Positions 52,266 through 60,952 of a stretch of DNA of 64,000 nucleotides are shown here, piece after piece. The position numbers and the translations under genes were made by a program. Source of the stretch: Pollutiaquabacter aromativorans (GTDB lineage: Bacteria; Bacteroidota; Bacteroidia; AKYH767-A; 2013-40CM-41-45); contig CP185379.1 in the NCBI GenBank assembly GCA_049177215.1, positions 124,001-188,000 on the forward strand, read 5' to 3'. The number at the start of each line of letters is the position of its first letter. Position 1 is the first letter of the stretch. The notes beneath the pieces are model-generated. The model had not been told where the DNA came from, did not search any database, and saw only the letters and a list, made by a program, of their open reading frames with translations.

Positions 52266-53210
52266 ATGAACCACAACACGTATTCTGGCTTCAACTTTAC
52301 CCATTGGTCAGGTTTCCGACTTTTAGCGCTTGGTATTATTCTGACATTGCCGTTGCTGTCCTACGGACAGTATCAATTTCCCGACAAAGCCCAATGCGAA
52401 CAGTTGAAGTCGCGCAAACTGGCTGTCAGGTTATTTGATGAGTCCTTCAGTATGTTCAATGATGCTATAAAAAAGGCTTTCGACGAGCAGTGGAAAGTGT
52501 GTCCGGTCGAGTATGTTTCACAGGAGCGGTTCGACGCGATCAAACAAAATGGTGAGACCGGTTACGCGGTCGTTTTTGCCAGCGACGCCACCTTAAAGCT
52601 TACACAGGAGAAGAAAAAGTTCACATCAGGAATTGTCGTTCAGAGCAGGTCCTTCACCTTCGAACATTTCGATGTTTTCCTCAGCTTGGTGACCGCTCCG
52701 GGCAAGTTGACCCACATCACGGCAATATCCTTTTGTAACAGTGATTTGATTCCGTCCGAATTCTATTATGCGGGCTTGCAGTTGAATCGCCTGGTGACAG
52801 CCTCTTTGAGTGACCGTACCGGCAAGGCGTTTTACGATGCGGAACAGAACATCGCCTATATCAAATCCAAGAAATTCTACCTGCCCAAAGAGTTGTTCAA
52901 AGAGGAAGATCTTGCCAAGGTTTCCGATAAGTACGACTATCCTGTACAAGTTGGCAGCCTCGTGGAGATGAATGACCTGGTGCTGGCCAAGGATACCAAT
53001 TATGTTTATCCGAAGATCATCTGGTCGAATCAGCATCGTCAATATGGTTGGATTACCGTCGACATGGCCGAAGGGGCCGTGCGTTCCTTTATGGGTTTTG
53101 CCGGGCTTGCTACCGGTACGAACGAGGAGCCGAATAAAATCCTGAAGCCTGCCCAACTTCGCAATGCCGTTAACGGGATGATGCAGAAGGTCAATAATAA
53201 GTACGATTGA
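52266..53210 (+). CDS. Secreted protein of unknown function
   Basis: A 314-residue protein with a signal peptide (RLLALGIILTLPLLSYGQ, cleavage after GQ near residue 36), so periplasmic or secreted. No domain recognised and no sorting domain at the C-terminus. The mature part is mixed alpha/beta: KLAVRLFDESFSMFNDAIKKAF near the front and QYGWITVDMAEG later. A strong terminator follows. No neighbour hints at a role. Confidence 0.65.
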   Translation: MNHNTYSGFNFTHWSGFRLLALGIILTLPLLSYGQYQFPDKAQCEQLKSRKLAVRLFDESFSMFNDAIKKAFDEQWKVCPVEYVSQERFDAIKQNGETGYAVVFASDATLKLTQEKKKFTSGIVVQSRSFTFEHFDVFLSLVTAPGKLTHITAISFCNSDLIPSEFYYAGLQLNRLVTASLSDRTGKAFYDAEQNIAYIKSKKFYLPKELFKEEDLAKVSDKYDYPVQVGSLVEMNDLVLAKDTNYVYPKIIWSNQHRQYGWITVDMAEGAVRSFMGFAGLATGTNEEPNKILKPAQLRNAVNGMMQKVNNKYD

Positions 53211-53231
53211 TCTGGAGGAAGATGGACACAT

Positions 53232-53272
53232 AAAAGAAAGCGGCCCGATGAATTTCGGGCCGCTTTCTTTTG
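53232..53272. terminator. Bidirectional terminator between convergent genes
   Basis: AAAAGAAAGCGGCCCGA pairs perfectly with TCGGGCCGCTTTCTTTT around TGAAT. Serves the plus-strand secreted-protein gene and nadE on the minus strand. Confidence 0.92.
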
Positions 53273-53330
53273 AGCACTGATAGGTATCGATTATTTACGT
53301 TGAAAATTTGGCTACATGATAGCCGAAAAG

Positions 53331-54989
53331 CTATGACAAGTATTTACCGACGATCGGCAGCCGTCTTCCCATGCCAAAAGCTTTCGGGGAGACCCGTAAG
53401 ATGGGTGGTGTCTGGTAGCGTTTGTATTCGTTGGTGTTGACCAGCTTGAGGATGCGGGCAACCAGGGCGGGATCGTTCCCCATCTCAACCAAGGCTGAGG
53501 GACTCATTCGCTTTTCGATGTATTGGAAGAGAATGGGATCGAGGATGTCGTATTCGGGAAGCGAATCGCTGTCTTTCTGGTTGGGCCGCAACTCAGCCGA
53601 AGGCGCTTTGGTGATAATGTTCACCGGTATCCGTTCACGGTCCTTGTTGAGATAGCGCGCCAGTTTGTAGACGTCGGTCTTGTAGACGTCGCCGATCACC
53701 GAGATGCCGCCGCAGAGGTCGCCGTACAGCGTGCCGTATCCTACGGCGATTTCGCTTTTGTTGGAAGTGTTGAGCAGGATCGAGCCGAACTTGTTGGACT
53801 GGGCCATGAGCAGACCTCCGCGTATGCGGGCCTGGATGTTCTCTTCGGCGACGTTGAACGGTAGTCCGGAAAAGGCCGGTTGGAGTGCGGCCAGATAAGC
53901 ATCAAAGATCGGTTGGATGGGAATCGTTTCGTGGTTCACGCCGTTAGCCCGGATCAATTCGAGGGAATCGGTGACCGATCCTTCTGATGAGAATCCGGAA
54001 GGCATCAGCAGTACTTTCACGTTTTCGGGACCAAGGGCATCGGCTGCAAGGCAGGTCACGACAGCGGAATCAATGCCGCCCGAAAGTCCCAGCGTAGCAG
54101 TTCGAAAACCTTGTTTCCTGAAATAATCGCGTATGCCCAGTACCAGGGCCCGGTAGATGCGTTCGATCTTCTCCTTCGGGGCTGACCGTGTTATGTCGGT
54201 TGCTTTAGTTGCCGTGAGTTGCCCATCGTTTTCAAGTGAAACCAACAGCAGGTCTTCTTCGAAGTAGGCTGCTTCCGAAACGATGGTTCCTGTCCGATCC
54301 ATTGCCAGCGAGCCGCCGTCGAAGATGATCTCCGTCTGGGCGCCGACGTGATTGACATACACCAACGGAATTCCGTACTGCTTCACATTGCGCAACAGGA
54401 TCGCCTTTCGCTGTTCGGCATGATCGTAGGAAAACGGTGAAGCGGCGATGTTGACCATCAGGTCGGGCTTTTCCCTGATCAGCGCATCCATGGGGCAGGA
54501 GACATACATCGGGTCGTCTTCCACGTTCCACAGGTCCTCACAAATCGTGAGCGCGATCTTTTTACCCGCAACAGTCACGGTTTGGAATTCCCGGGCCGGT
54601 TCGAAGTAGCGGTATTCATCAAAGATGTCATAGGTCGGCAATAGGGCTTTGTGCACAGTGGCCGTGACCTTGCCATCCTGGATCACCCAGGCGCTGTTGA
54701 AGAGGTTTTTTCCTTCCGCCTTCGGATTAACGGTGGGCAGTCCGATGATCGCGGCAAGGTCGGTGCAGTCACCGACGAGTTGCATCGCGGCTGCATGTCC
54801 GCGTTCGATGAAGTCGCGGAACTCTAAAAAGTCACGCGGCGGATAGCCGCAGATCGCCAGTTCCGGGAAGACTACGAGATCGGCACCGGCGGCTTTGGCA
54901 CGTTCCAGGTACTCGCGCATGCGGGCGACATTTTTTTCAAAGTCGCCGATGACGACATCCAGTTGGGCCAGGGCAATCCGCAGGGGCAT
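53331..54989 (-). CDS. nadE: Glutamine-dependent NAD+ synthetase
   Basis: Last step of NAD+ synthesis: amidates nicotinate adenine dinucleotide with ammonia from glutamine. 552 residues in two domains. The nitrilase-type amidase has its triad in VVFPELAICGYPP (Glu), HKALLPTYDIFDE (Lys) and LTICEDLWN (Cys, about 150). The synthetase domain carries the ATP PP-loop LGLSGGIDSAVV (about 300), NKSEIAVGYGTLYGDLCGG and APSAELRPNQKDSDSLPEYD. The ATG at 54989 is the family start, yet it follows directly on the T-run of a terminator-like hairpin. In this phylum nadE often neighbours gldB-gldC, as here. Confidence 0.96.
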   Translation of the reverse strand: MPLRIALAQLDVVIGDFEKNVARMREYLERAKAAGADLVVFPELAICGYPPRDFLEFRDFIERGHAAAMQLVGDCTDLAAIIGLPTVNPKAEGKNLFNSAWVIQDGKVTATVHKALLPTYDIFDEYRYFEPAREFQTVTVAGKKIALTICEDLWNVEDDPMYVSCPMDALIREKPDLMVNIAASPFSYDHAEQRKAILLRNVKQYGIPLVYVNHVGAQTEIIFDGGSLAMDRTGTIVSEAAYFEEDLLLVSLENDGQLTATKATDITRSAPKEKIERIYRALVLGIRDYFRKQGFRTATLGLSGGIDSAVVTCLAADALGPENVKVLLMPSGFSSEGSVTDSLELIRANGVNHETIPIQPIFDAYLAALQPAFSGLPFNVAEENIQARIRGGLLMAQSNKFGSILLNTSNKSEIAVGYGTLYGDLCGGISVIGDVYKTDVYKLARYLNKDRERIPVNIITKAPSAELRPNQKDSDSLPEYDILDPILFQYIEKRMSPSALVEMGNDPALVARILKLVNTNEYKRYQTPPILRVSPKAFGMGRRLPIVGKYLS

Positions 54990-55021
54990 AAAAAACGCCT
55001 CTCCCGATAACGGAAGAGGCG
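54990..55021 (-). terminator. Terminator-like hairpin whose T-run touches the nadE start codon
   Basis: Arms 54996-55002 and 55015-55021 (CGCCTCT/AGAGGCG) with an inner CCG-ATAA-CGG, followed on the minus strand by six T's (54995-54990) and at once by the nadE ATG. It lies 28 bases after the stop of the upstream gene. Confidence 0.85.
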
Positions 55022-55049
55022 GTAAAGGTAGGGACTTTCCCGGGTATCC

Positions 55050-55748
55050 TCAGAACAGCACGCCGAGGTTCAGGCCGAGGAAGTTGGAGACGTATTTGGC
55101 GTCCTTTGAATCTGACACGTCGGTGAAGCCGTTATTGAAGACGATTCCGCCGAAGAAATTGGTAGTGCCACTCAGGTTGTATTCCACACCTGCGCCGATC
55201 ACCATGCTGAGGTTGATGTTGTTGATGTCGTCCTTGACATCCTGGTCTTCGAATTCGGCAGTCGAATTGGCCTGATAGCCCGTCGAACGGATTTGGGTGG
55301 TTGACTTGCCATCAGCCCTGGCGCGAAGGCTGAAGCCCGGAGCGACACCTACCTGCAGGTAGTAACGCAGGTGGCCGATTTCATTCGTCTTTAGTTTCAG
55401 GGTAAGGGGAAGTTCGATGTATTGAAGCTTCAGGGTGGATTCGGACACAATAGTGGTCGTGGTGTCGTTCAGGACCGTACTGGTTTCACCTTTCAGCTTA
55501 CCGCCCCGATAGGCGATGTCGATACCGGTGGCGAATGCATAGTTTTCGGCGATCCGGAACTCGGTTATCAGGCCATAGGAGAATCGGGTTACAGACCCGT
55601 CGGATTCGATGCCCTTCGTGTCGCTCTTGAGCCAGGCCATATTGGGGCAGATCTTCATGCCGAAGTGAAATGTCGGATCCGAGGATTGTGCCTGCACAGT
55701 GAGGATCGGGAAGAGGAGAAGAAACGTGAAACGGAATATCTTTTTCAT
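55050..55748 (-). CDS. Outer-membrane beta-barrel protein (PorT-like)
   Basis: About 232 residues. Signal peptide IFRFTFLLLFPILTVQAQ after the ATG at 55748 (an ATG at 55769 would overlap the divergent gldB start). The mature part has the repeated amphipathic strands of a PorT/outer-membrane-beta-barrel domain (FHFGMKICPNMAWLKSD, YGLITEFRIAENYAFATGIDIAYRGGKL, YYLQVGVAPGFSLRAR) and ends FLGLNLGVLF, an aromatic C-terminus as used by barrel assembly. Function unspecified. It is divergent from gldB with only 22 bases between. Confidence 0.8.
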   Translation of the reverse strand: MKKIFRFTFLLLFPILTVQAQSSDPTFHFGMKICPNMAWLKSDTKGIESDGSVTRFSYGLITEFRIAENYAFATGIDIAYRGGKLKGETSTVLNDTTTTIVSESTLKLQYIELPLTLKLKTNEIGHLRYYLQVGVAPGFSLRARADGKSTTQIRSTGYQANSTAEFEDQDVKDDINNINLSMVIGAGVEYNLSGTTNFFGGIVFNNGFTDVSDSKDAKYVSNFLGLNLGVLF

Positions 55749-55770
55749 CTTTGCGTTGTTATTCGTCACA

Positions 55771-56817
55771 ATGTTAGGTAAAAAAACCGCTTCCCGGCCC
55801 CTCCCGCTGCTGCTCGTTTTCTACATCCTGCTGTGGATCGGCGGTTGTCGGTCCGATCGCCGGGAGCGTATCGACGTGAGTACGATTCCCCTGGATATCC
55901 GGGTCATGCGATTCGAAGCGGATATGTTCTCCATCGATACTTCAAGCCTGGAGGTGGGGCTCGACTCCTTGCGGATGCGGTATGGTAGTCTTTTCGATCT
56001 GTTCGCCTACCAGATCACCCGACTGGGTGGACCAGATCCCGAAGTGACCGCAGCGCGGTTCCGGGAGTTCGTTTCTGATACCAATTTCCGACGGTTGGAG
56101 CGGGATTGCCGTTCTGCTTTTCCGGAGCTGGATCCCTTGAATGCCGGACTCACGGACGCATTCAGGCACTACCGTTATTATCTGCCGGATGCCGCGGTGC
56201 CACAGGTAGCGACACTGGTTTCCGGATTCTCGTACCCCATCGTTTGCGATTCCTCCTGGCTTGGGATTTCGCTGGACTTGTATCTGGGGCCCGACTATCC
56301 CTTGTATAATACGTTACAGCCTCCGCTGCCCAATTATCTGCGTCGCAAAATGCGTCCGGAGTACATGGTGCCGGATGCGATGAAAGGCTGGTTGATGAGT
56401 GATTACGGGATCGACGAGTCCAATGCAAAACTGATCGAAAGGATGGTATCGCAAGGCCGCATACAGTACGCGTTGCATGCTCTATTGCCGGAAACGCCCG
56501 ACAGTTTGCTAAGTGGTTACTCAGGTGCGCAACTGGAATGGTGCGGCAACAATGAACAACAGGTCTGGAGTTTCTTCATTGACCAGAAATTGTTGTTCAG
56601 TGCTGACCCGAATGTGCTGTTGAAATATGCCGGAGAAGGTCCGAGTACAGGCGGTTTCCCTAAGGAGTCGCCCGGTAACATAGCGTTGTATATCGGATGG
56701 CGCATCGTCGAATCTTACATGGAGCGTCATCCTGACGTGAGCATCAGACAACTGCTGGAAGAAAAAGACCTCAACCGGGTATACCAGGAGTCGGGCTATA
56801 AGCCGCATAAACCCTGA
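55771..56817 (+). CDS. gldB: Gliding motility lipoprotein GldB
   Basis: Cell-envelope lipoprotein required for gliding in Flavobacterium, 348 residues from the ATG at 55771. LPLLLVFYILLWIGGC ends in a lipobox (about residue 26). IRVMRFEADMFSID, RYYLPDAAVPQVATLVSGFSYPIVCDSSWLGISLDLYLG and PDYPLYNTLQPPLPNYLRRKM are the conserved GldB blocks; the fold is related to zinc-peptidase-like DUF2268 proteins but lacks a clear HExxH. A longer open frame from 55699 would overlap the divergent gene. gldC follows 26 bases later. Many non-gliding Bacteroidota keep gldBC, so motility is not proven. Confidence 0.9.
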   Translation: MLGKKTASRPLPLLLVFYILLWIGGCRSDRRERIDVSTIPLDIRVMRFEADMFSIDTSSLEVGLDSLRMRYGSLFDLFAYQITRLGGPDPEVTAARFREFVSDTNFRRLERDCRSAFPELDPLNAGLTDAFRHYRYYLPDAAVPQVATLVSGFSYPIVCDSSWLGISLDLYLGPDYPLYNTLQPPLPNYLRRKMRPEYMVPDAMKGWLMSDYGIDESNAKLIERMVSQGRIQYALHALLPETPDSLLSGYSGAQLEWCGNNEQQVWSFFIDQKLLFSADPNVLLKYAGEGPSTGGFPKESPGNIALYIGWRIVESYMERHPDVSIRQLLEEKDLNRVYQESGYKPHKP

Positions 56818-56843
56818 AAGGGCAACCCTGCAATCAAACAAAC

Positions 56844-57185
56844 ATGAAAAAATCCGCGATACACTTCGATATTACCGTTGATAACGACTTCATCCCGCAT
56901 ACCATTGAATGGCAGGCAACCGACAGCGGCGTAGAAGGGAAGAAAAATTGTCACGCCACTTTGCTGTCGCTTTGGGACCCTGCCGAGAAAGCCACACTAC
57001 GCATTGACCTTTGGACGAAGGACATGCTGGTGGATGACATGAAGCGGTTCTTTTATGAAAACTTTGCAACGATGGCCGACACCTATATGCGTGCCACGAA
57101 CGATGCCGAGTTGTCGAAGATGATCCGTGATTTCGCGAAGGAGTTCGGAGATAAGGCCGGACTTTTTGCAAAGCCCAAATCCTGA
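56844..57185 (+). CDS. gldC: Gliding motility protein GldC
   Basis: Small soluble protein of 113 residues, nearly always next to gldB. IHFDITVDNDFIPHTIEWQATDSG at the front and ATLRIDLWTKDMLVDDMKRFFYENFATMADTYMRAT in the middle are the conserved GldC blocks. Precise function unknown; it aids but is not essential for gliding in Flavobacterium. It ends one base short of the convergent engB stop, so the two genes share no intergenic terminator. Confidence 0.93.
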   Translation: MKKSAIHFDITVDNDFIPHTIEWQATDSGVEGKKNCHATLLSLWDPAEKATLRIDLWTKDMLVDDMKRFFYENFATMADTYMRATNDAELSKMIRDFAKEFGDKAGLFAKPKS

Positions 57186-57809
57186 TCAGGGTTTGCGTGA
57201 CGGCTTGAAATCCGCGGCGACGGAGAGGATGTAATCCAGGATCTCTTCCCGACCGTTCCGCATTTGAGCGGAGGTGATAAATAGCATCGGGAGTTCTTCC
57301 CAGGTTGTCCGCAGCGTCCTTTTGTAGGATTCAACGGAACGGATGACCTGTTGTTTGGAGAGTTTGTCAGCTTTGGTAAAGACAATGCAGAACGGTACTC
57401 CCTGTTCGCCCAGCCAGTTGATGAATTCCACATCGATCTTCTGAGGTTCGTGCCGGACGTCGACCAAGACGAAGACCGTCATCAGGTTTTCGCGTTTAAG
57501 CAGGTAATCGCGGATCATCTTATCCCATCCCGCTTTCGTGGATTGCGATGTGCGCGCGTAACCGTACCCCGGGAGGTCGACCAGGTACCAGGCGTTGTTG
57601 ACCAGGAAGTGGTTGATGAGCTGCGTTTTTCCCGGTGTAGCAGAGGTCTTGGCCAGGCCTTTACGCACCGTCAGCATGTTGATCAGGGAAGATTTACCAA
57701 CATTGGAACGGCCAATGAATGCGAACTCGGGCCGGTCCGCAGCCGGGCATTTCGCAACGGAAGTGTTGCTTACAATAAATTCCGCATCGCGGATCGTATA
57801 GCCGGCCAT
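57186..57809 (-). CDS. engB: Ribosome-biogenesis GTPase EngB (YsxC/YihA)
   Basis: Small GTPase needed for late assembly of the large ribosomal subunit, 207 residues. G1 FIGRSNVGKSSLIN (about residue 31), G2 region TPGKTQ, G3 LVDLPGYGYA and G4 VFTKADKL are intact. The start overlaps the stop of the outer-membrane protein gene upstream (TGATG), so they are co-translated. Confidence 0.95.
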   Translation of the reverse strand: MAGYTIRDAEFIVSNTSVAKCPAADRPEFAFIGRSNVGKSSLINMLTVRKGLAKTSATPGKTQLINHFLVNNAWYLVDLPGYGYARTSQSTKAGWDKMIRDYLLKRENLMTVFVLVDVRHEPQKIDVEFINWLGEQGVPFCIVFTKADKLSKQQVIRSVESYKRTLRTTWEELPMLFITSAQMRNGREEILDYILSVAADFKPSRKP

Positions 57810-58621
57810 CAGTCGAATTTCAAGGTTACGCCCGCCTTGATGTTGATCATGTCGGTTCGGGACTCGTAAGGTGTTGCATTCACATCAAGCTCGTTCGCGG
57901 AGATGTTATTGGGATCGGTCGGCGTGGTGGTGAGGTTGATGTCCCAGCTTTCGGCTTGTTTGCCGGAGTAGTATTGGGCCTCACCGCCGAAGATATAAGC
58001 GCAGCGGACGTGGATGGCGAGTGTGGGTTTCAGTTCGTATTGCAATCCCAATGCGCAGCCGTAGTTCATGGTCCAGTCGTCGAGGTTGGTGTCGCGCGTG
58101 ATCAGCCCGTCCTCCGCACTCGACAACTGCCGACGGGATGATTCGTCGTAGATGCTGGTCCCGGTCCGGAAGTAGGTGAAGCCGAAGATCGCGTCGACGA
58201 ACGGAACCACTTTTTTCGTGGGAGCGATGAAACGCAGGAGCACTTGCGGGTCGACGATCGAACTGGCCGTTTCAACCCGGAGGGGTATTTCCAAGGTGCT
58301 GATGACCGTGTTTCCCGATTTCACTTCGGCATACAGTGTTTGCCGTTGGGTATGCATGGCGTAGGCCATGTAGCCCACATCGAACCCGAGTGCCACTGGA
58401 ATACGGTGGCTGGGCTGCCAGGCGAACATGCCGTCGATACCGATACCGATGGAATTCAGGTTGTCCCGGAATTCAGCTTGTGGGAGTCCGAACGCAAGGC
58501 TGAAGCCGGCATAGAACCGGTGGTCCTTGTTTTTTTTGGCGGGAGGAGCAGGGGGTGTCGTCTGCGCACAGAGTTGCAGACAAAATAGCCCGGCCGGCAG
58601 GAGCAGTATCAGGCGGCGCAT
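57809..58621 (-). CDS. Predicted outer-membrane beta-barrel protein
   Basis: A 270-residue protein with a signal peptide (LILLLPAGLFCLQLCAQ) and barrel-like strands (HRFYAGFSLAFGLPQAEF, IPVALGFDVGYMAYAMH, WTMNYGCALGLQYELKP, LAIHVRCAYIFGGEAQYYSG) ending KAGVTLKFD. PorT-like or related. Its stop overlaps the engB start. Function unspecified. Confidence 0.78.
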   Translation of the reverse strand: MRRLILLLPAGLFCLQLCAQTTPPAPPAKKNKDHRFYAGFSLAFGLPQAEFRDNLNSIGIGIDGMFAWQPSHRIPVALGFDVGYMAYAMHTQRQTLYAEVKSGNTVISTLEIPLRVETASSIVDPQVLLRFIAPTKKVVPFVDAIFGFTYFRTGTSIYDESSRRQLSSAEDGLITRDTNLDDWTMNYGCALGLQYELKPTLAIHVRCAYIFGGEAQYYSGKQAESWDINLTTTPTDPNNISANELDVNATPYESRTDMINIKAGVTLKFD

Positions 58622-58641
58622 CGTGAGCGGGATTGTTGGGG

Positions 58642-59403
58642 TCAGAAACCTCGGCGCTTCAGCCAGTCATCGAGGATACGGTTGAAATCAACGGGCTGCT
58701 CCATCATCGGGGCATGTCCGCATTGGTCGATCCAATGCAGTTCGCTGTCGGGGAGCAGCCGTTTGAATTCTTCGGCGACTTCGGGCGGTGTGATGTTGTC
58801 CTGTTTTCCCCAAATGAGGCAGGTCGGCAGTCGCATGGCGCTGATGTCTTCGCTCATGTTATGCCGGATAGCGGACTTTGCCAGCGAGAGGATGCGAACC
58901 AGCTTGCCTTTGTCGTTGACGATGCTGAACACTTCGTCGACCAGTTCCTTGGTGGCGGTATTCGGGTCGTAGAAGGTATATTCGACTTTCGCTTTTATGA
59001 AGTTGTAGTCTTCGCGCTTCGGGAAACTGCCACCCATGGCGTTTTCGTAGAGGCCGGAGCTTCCGGTCAGCACCATGGCTTTCACCAGTTCCGCGTGGCG
59101 CTTCACAAAGACCAGTGTAACGTGTCCGCCGAGCGAGTTGCCGATCAGGATCACGTCTTTGAGCTGTTTGTGGACGAGGAAGTCGTGTACGAATTCGGCC
59201 AGTGCTTTCACATTGGTATTGAGCACCGGGAGCGTATAGATCGGCATTAAGGGAATGATGACGCGGTAGCGCTGGGAGAAGTGTCCCACCACGTCAACCC
59301 AGTTGCTGAGTGCGCCGAACAGGCCGTGCAAGAGGACAAGCGGTTTGCCTTGTCCTTCTTCGATGTACTGGAAATCGCCGTCGCGTTTGATCTCGTACTG
59401 CAT
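58642..59403 (-). CDS. Alpha/beta hydrolase
   Basis: Alpha/beta-hydrolase-fold enzyme of about 253 residues. Oxyanion-hole motif LVLLHGLFGALSNW (about residues 23-36), nucleophile Ser in GNSLGGHVTLVF (about 89), acid Asp in IWGKQDNITPP and His in QCGHAPMMEQP. No signal peptide, so cytosolic. Substrate unknown; an esterase at this place before mraZ is common in Bacteroidota. A -7 box five bases before the ATG at 59403 rules out the ATG at 59421. Confidence 0.88.
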   Translation of the reverse strand: MQYEIKRDGDFQYIEEGQGKPLVLLHGLFGALSNWVDVVGHFSQRYRVIIPLMPIYTLPVLNTNVKALAEFVHDFLVHKQLKDVILIGNSLGGHVTLVFVKRHAELVKAMVLTGSSGLYENAMGGSFPKREDYNFIKAKVEYTFYDPNTATKELVDEVFSIVNDKGKLVRILSLAKSAIRHNMSEDISAMRLPTCLIWGKQDNITPPEVAEEFKRLLPDSELHWIDQCGHAPMMEQPVDFNRILDDWLKRRGF

Positions 59404-59407
59404 ATCC

Positions 59408-59415
59408 CAAATGTA
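59408..59415 (-). promoter_or_regulatory. -7 promoter box of the alpha/beta hydrolase gene
   Basis: TACATTTG on the minus strand (59415-59408), matching TAnnTTTG, five bases before the ATG. No TTG at the proper -33 spacing. The message would be almost leaderless. Confidence 0.45.
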
Positions 59416-59514
59416 AGACAATTACCGCAGGGGTGTTGCCTCCACGCGGTTCCTGCGAAGGAACGTCGCGTCCGTGGCGGTCTTTCAACCGGGTGGGAGA
59501 ATTTTTCAACAAAG

Positions 59515-59549
59515 TGGTAAAAAATGGTAGGAAGTGGGAAAAATTGGAT
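59515..59549 (+). promoter_or_regulatory. MraZ-box-like repeats upstream of mraZ
   Basis: TGGTA, TGGTA, TGGGA and TGGAT at exact 10-base steps (59515, 59525, 59535, 59545). MraZ of other bacteria binds TGGGN repeats spaced by five bases, the same geometry, so this is likely its autoregulatory site. Confidence 0.75.
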
Positions 59550-59577
59550 TACATTAGCGCAACGAAAAACGCGGCGC

Positions 59578-60051
59578 ATGGCGGGGTTCATCGGGGAATT
59601 CCCATGTACAGTAGATGATAAAGGGCGATTTCTGTTGCCGGCCGGCTTGAAGAAGCAGGTTCCGGCCAAAGAGCAGAAGCGCTTTGTGATTCATCGAGGC
59701 TTTGAGAAACACCTGGTGATGTACACCCGCAAAGAGTGGGATCGCATCGTCGCCGAGGTGAACGATCTCAGTCTGTTCGTGCGCAAGCACCGGGAGTTGG
59801 CCCGTCAGTTTCACCGCGGTGCGACGGAGTTGGAAGTGGACGGTACGAGCCGTTTGCTGTTGCCGAAGGGGTTGACGGAATATGCGGGCATACGGAAGGA
59901 CATCGTCCTGTTCGCGTATGGCAACCGGATTGAAGTGTGGTCGGAAGAGGAGTACAAGAAAATGCTGAAAGAAAGCGGTGATTACGGCCAGTTGGCGGAA
60001 GAGGTGCTGGGAAAACGGAAAGGCGGAGATGAGCGCGACCTCTTACCATGA
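59578..60051 (+). CDS. mraZ: Transcriptional regulator MraZ
   Basis: AbrB-like DNA-binding protein that controls the division and cell-wall cluster, 157 residues from the ATG at 59578. Two copies of the MraZ fold are visible: GEFPCTVDDKGRFLLPAGLKKQ (about 6-27) and GATELEVDGTSRLLLPKGLTEYAG (about 80-103), each with the DxxGR/DxxSR signature. The repeat site just upstream is its probable target. The end overlaps rsmH by 23 bases. Confidence 0.95.
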   Translation: MAGFIGEFPCTVDDKGRFLLPAGLKKQVPAKEQKRFVIHRGFEKHLVMYTRKEWDRIVAEVNDLSLFVRKHRELARQFHRGATELEVDGTSRLLLPKGLTEYAGIRKDIVLFAYGNRIEVWSEEEYKKMLKESGDYGQLAEEVLGKRKGGDERDLLP

Positions 60052-60952
60052 GCCGGTACTGTTGAAGGAAAGCGTTGACGCGCTGGATATACTGGCGGAC
60101 GGCATTTATGTCGACGCCACTTTGGGAGGAGGAGGCCATACGCGGGAGATCCTGCGCAGGCTTGGGGCGAAAGGGAAGTTGTTTGTTTTCGATCGTGATG
60201 AAGCGGCGGGTGCGAATCTGCCGGACGACCCGCGGGTCGTGTGGGTCCGGCACAATTACCGGTATGCCTGGCGGTTTCTCCGTTACTACGGAGCGCTACC
60301 GGTGAACGGATTGCTGGCCGATCTGGGAGTTTCTTCTCATCAGTTTGATTCGGGTGAGCGGGGATTTTCCATCCGTTTCGACGGGCCGCTGGACATGCGC
60401 ATGGCGAACGCATCGGAGCTTACCGCTGCCGATGTCGTGAACCGGTATCCGGAAGACCGCTTACTCAAGGTGTTCTCGGATTATGGCGAGATCCAGAACG
60501 CGCGACAGTTGGTCAGGAAGATCCTGGCGGCACGCAACCTGCAGCCGTTGACGACAACCGGGCAATTGCGCGAGGTGGTGTTGACGGTAGCCGACCGGGC
60601 ACGGGAGTCGCAATACCTGGCCCGTGTGTTTCAGGCCTTGCGCATTGAAGTGAACGACGAGCTCGCTTCGCTGCGCGACCTGCTGGAGCAGTCGCCTAAG
60701 CTCCTTGCTCCAAAAGGCCGACTGGTGTTCATCACGTACCACTCTCTTGAAGACCGGCTGGTGAAGCGTTTTATCGCGGACGGACAATTCGAAGGAGAAG
60801 TGGAGAAGGATGTTTACGGAAACATACCGCAAACGCCTTTTCGGGCGCTGACCCGGAAGCCGCTGGAACCTTCGGCGGAAGAATTGGAACGAAATCCCCG
60901 GGCGCGCAGTGCGCGACTCCGGATCGCAATACGAACTGATCAAAATGGCTGA
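60029..60952 (+). CDS. rsmH: 16S rRNA m4C1402 methyltransferase RsmH (MraW)
   Basis: Methylates N4 of C1402 in 16S rRNA using SAM. About 307 residues from the ATG at 60029, inside the mraZ end. YHEPVLLKESVDAL opens the protein; the SAM motif VDATLGGGGHTREIL is near residue 28, followed by LLADLGVSSHQFDSGERGFS, RVFQALRIEVNDEL and ITYHSLEDRLVK, all family hallmarks. Confidence 0.96.
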   Translation: MSATSYHEPVLLKESVDALDILADGIYVDATLGGGGHTREILRRLGAKGKLFVFDRDEAAGANLPDDPRVVWVRHNYRYAWRFLRYYGALPVNGLLADLGVSSHQFDSGERGFSIRFDGPLDMRMANASELTAADVVNRYPEDRLLKVFSDYGEIQNARQLVRKILAARNLQPLTTTGQLREVVLTVADRARESQYLARVFQALRIEVNDELASLRDLLEQSPKLLAPKGRLVFITYHSLEDRLVKRFIADGQFEGEVEKDVYGNIPQTPFRALTRKPLEPSAEELERNPRARSARLRIAIRTDQNG

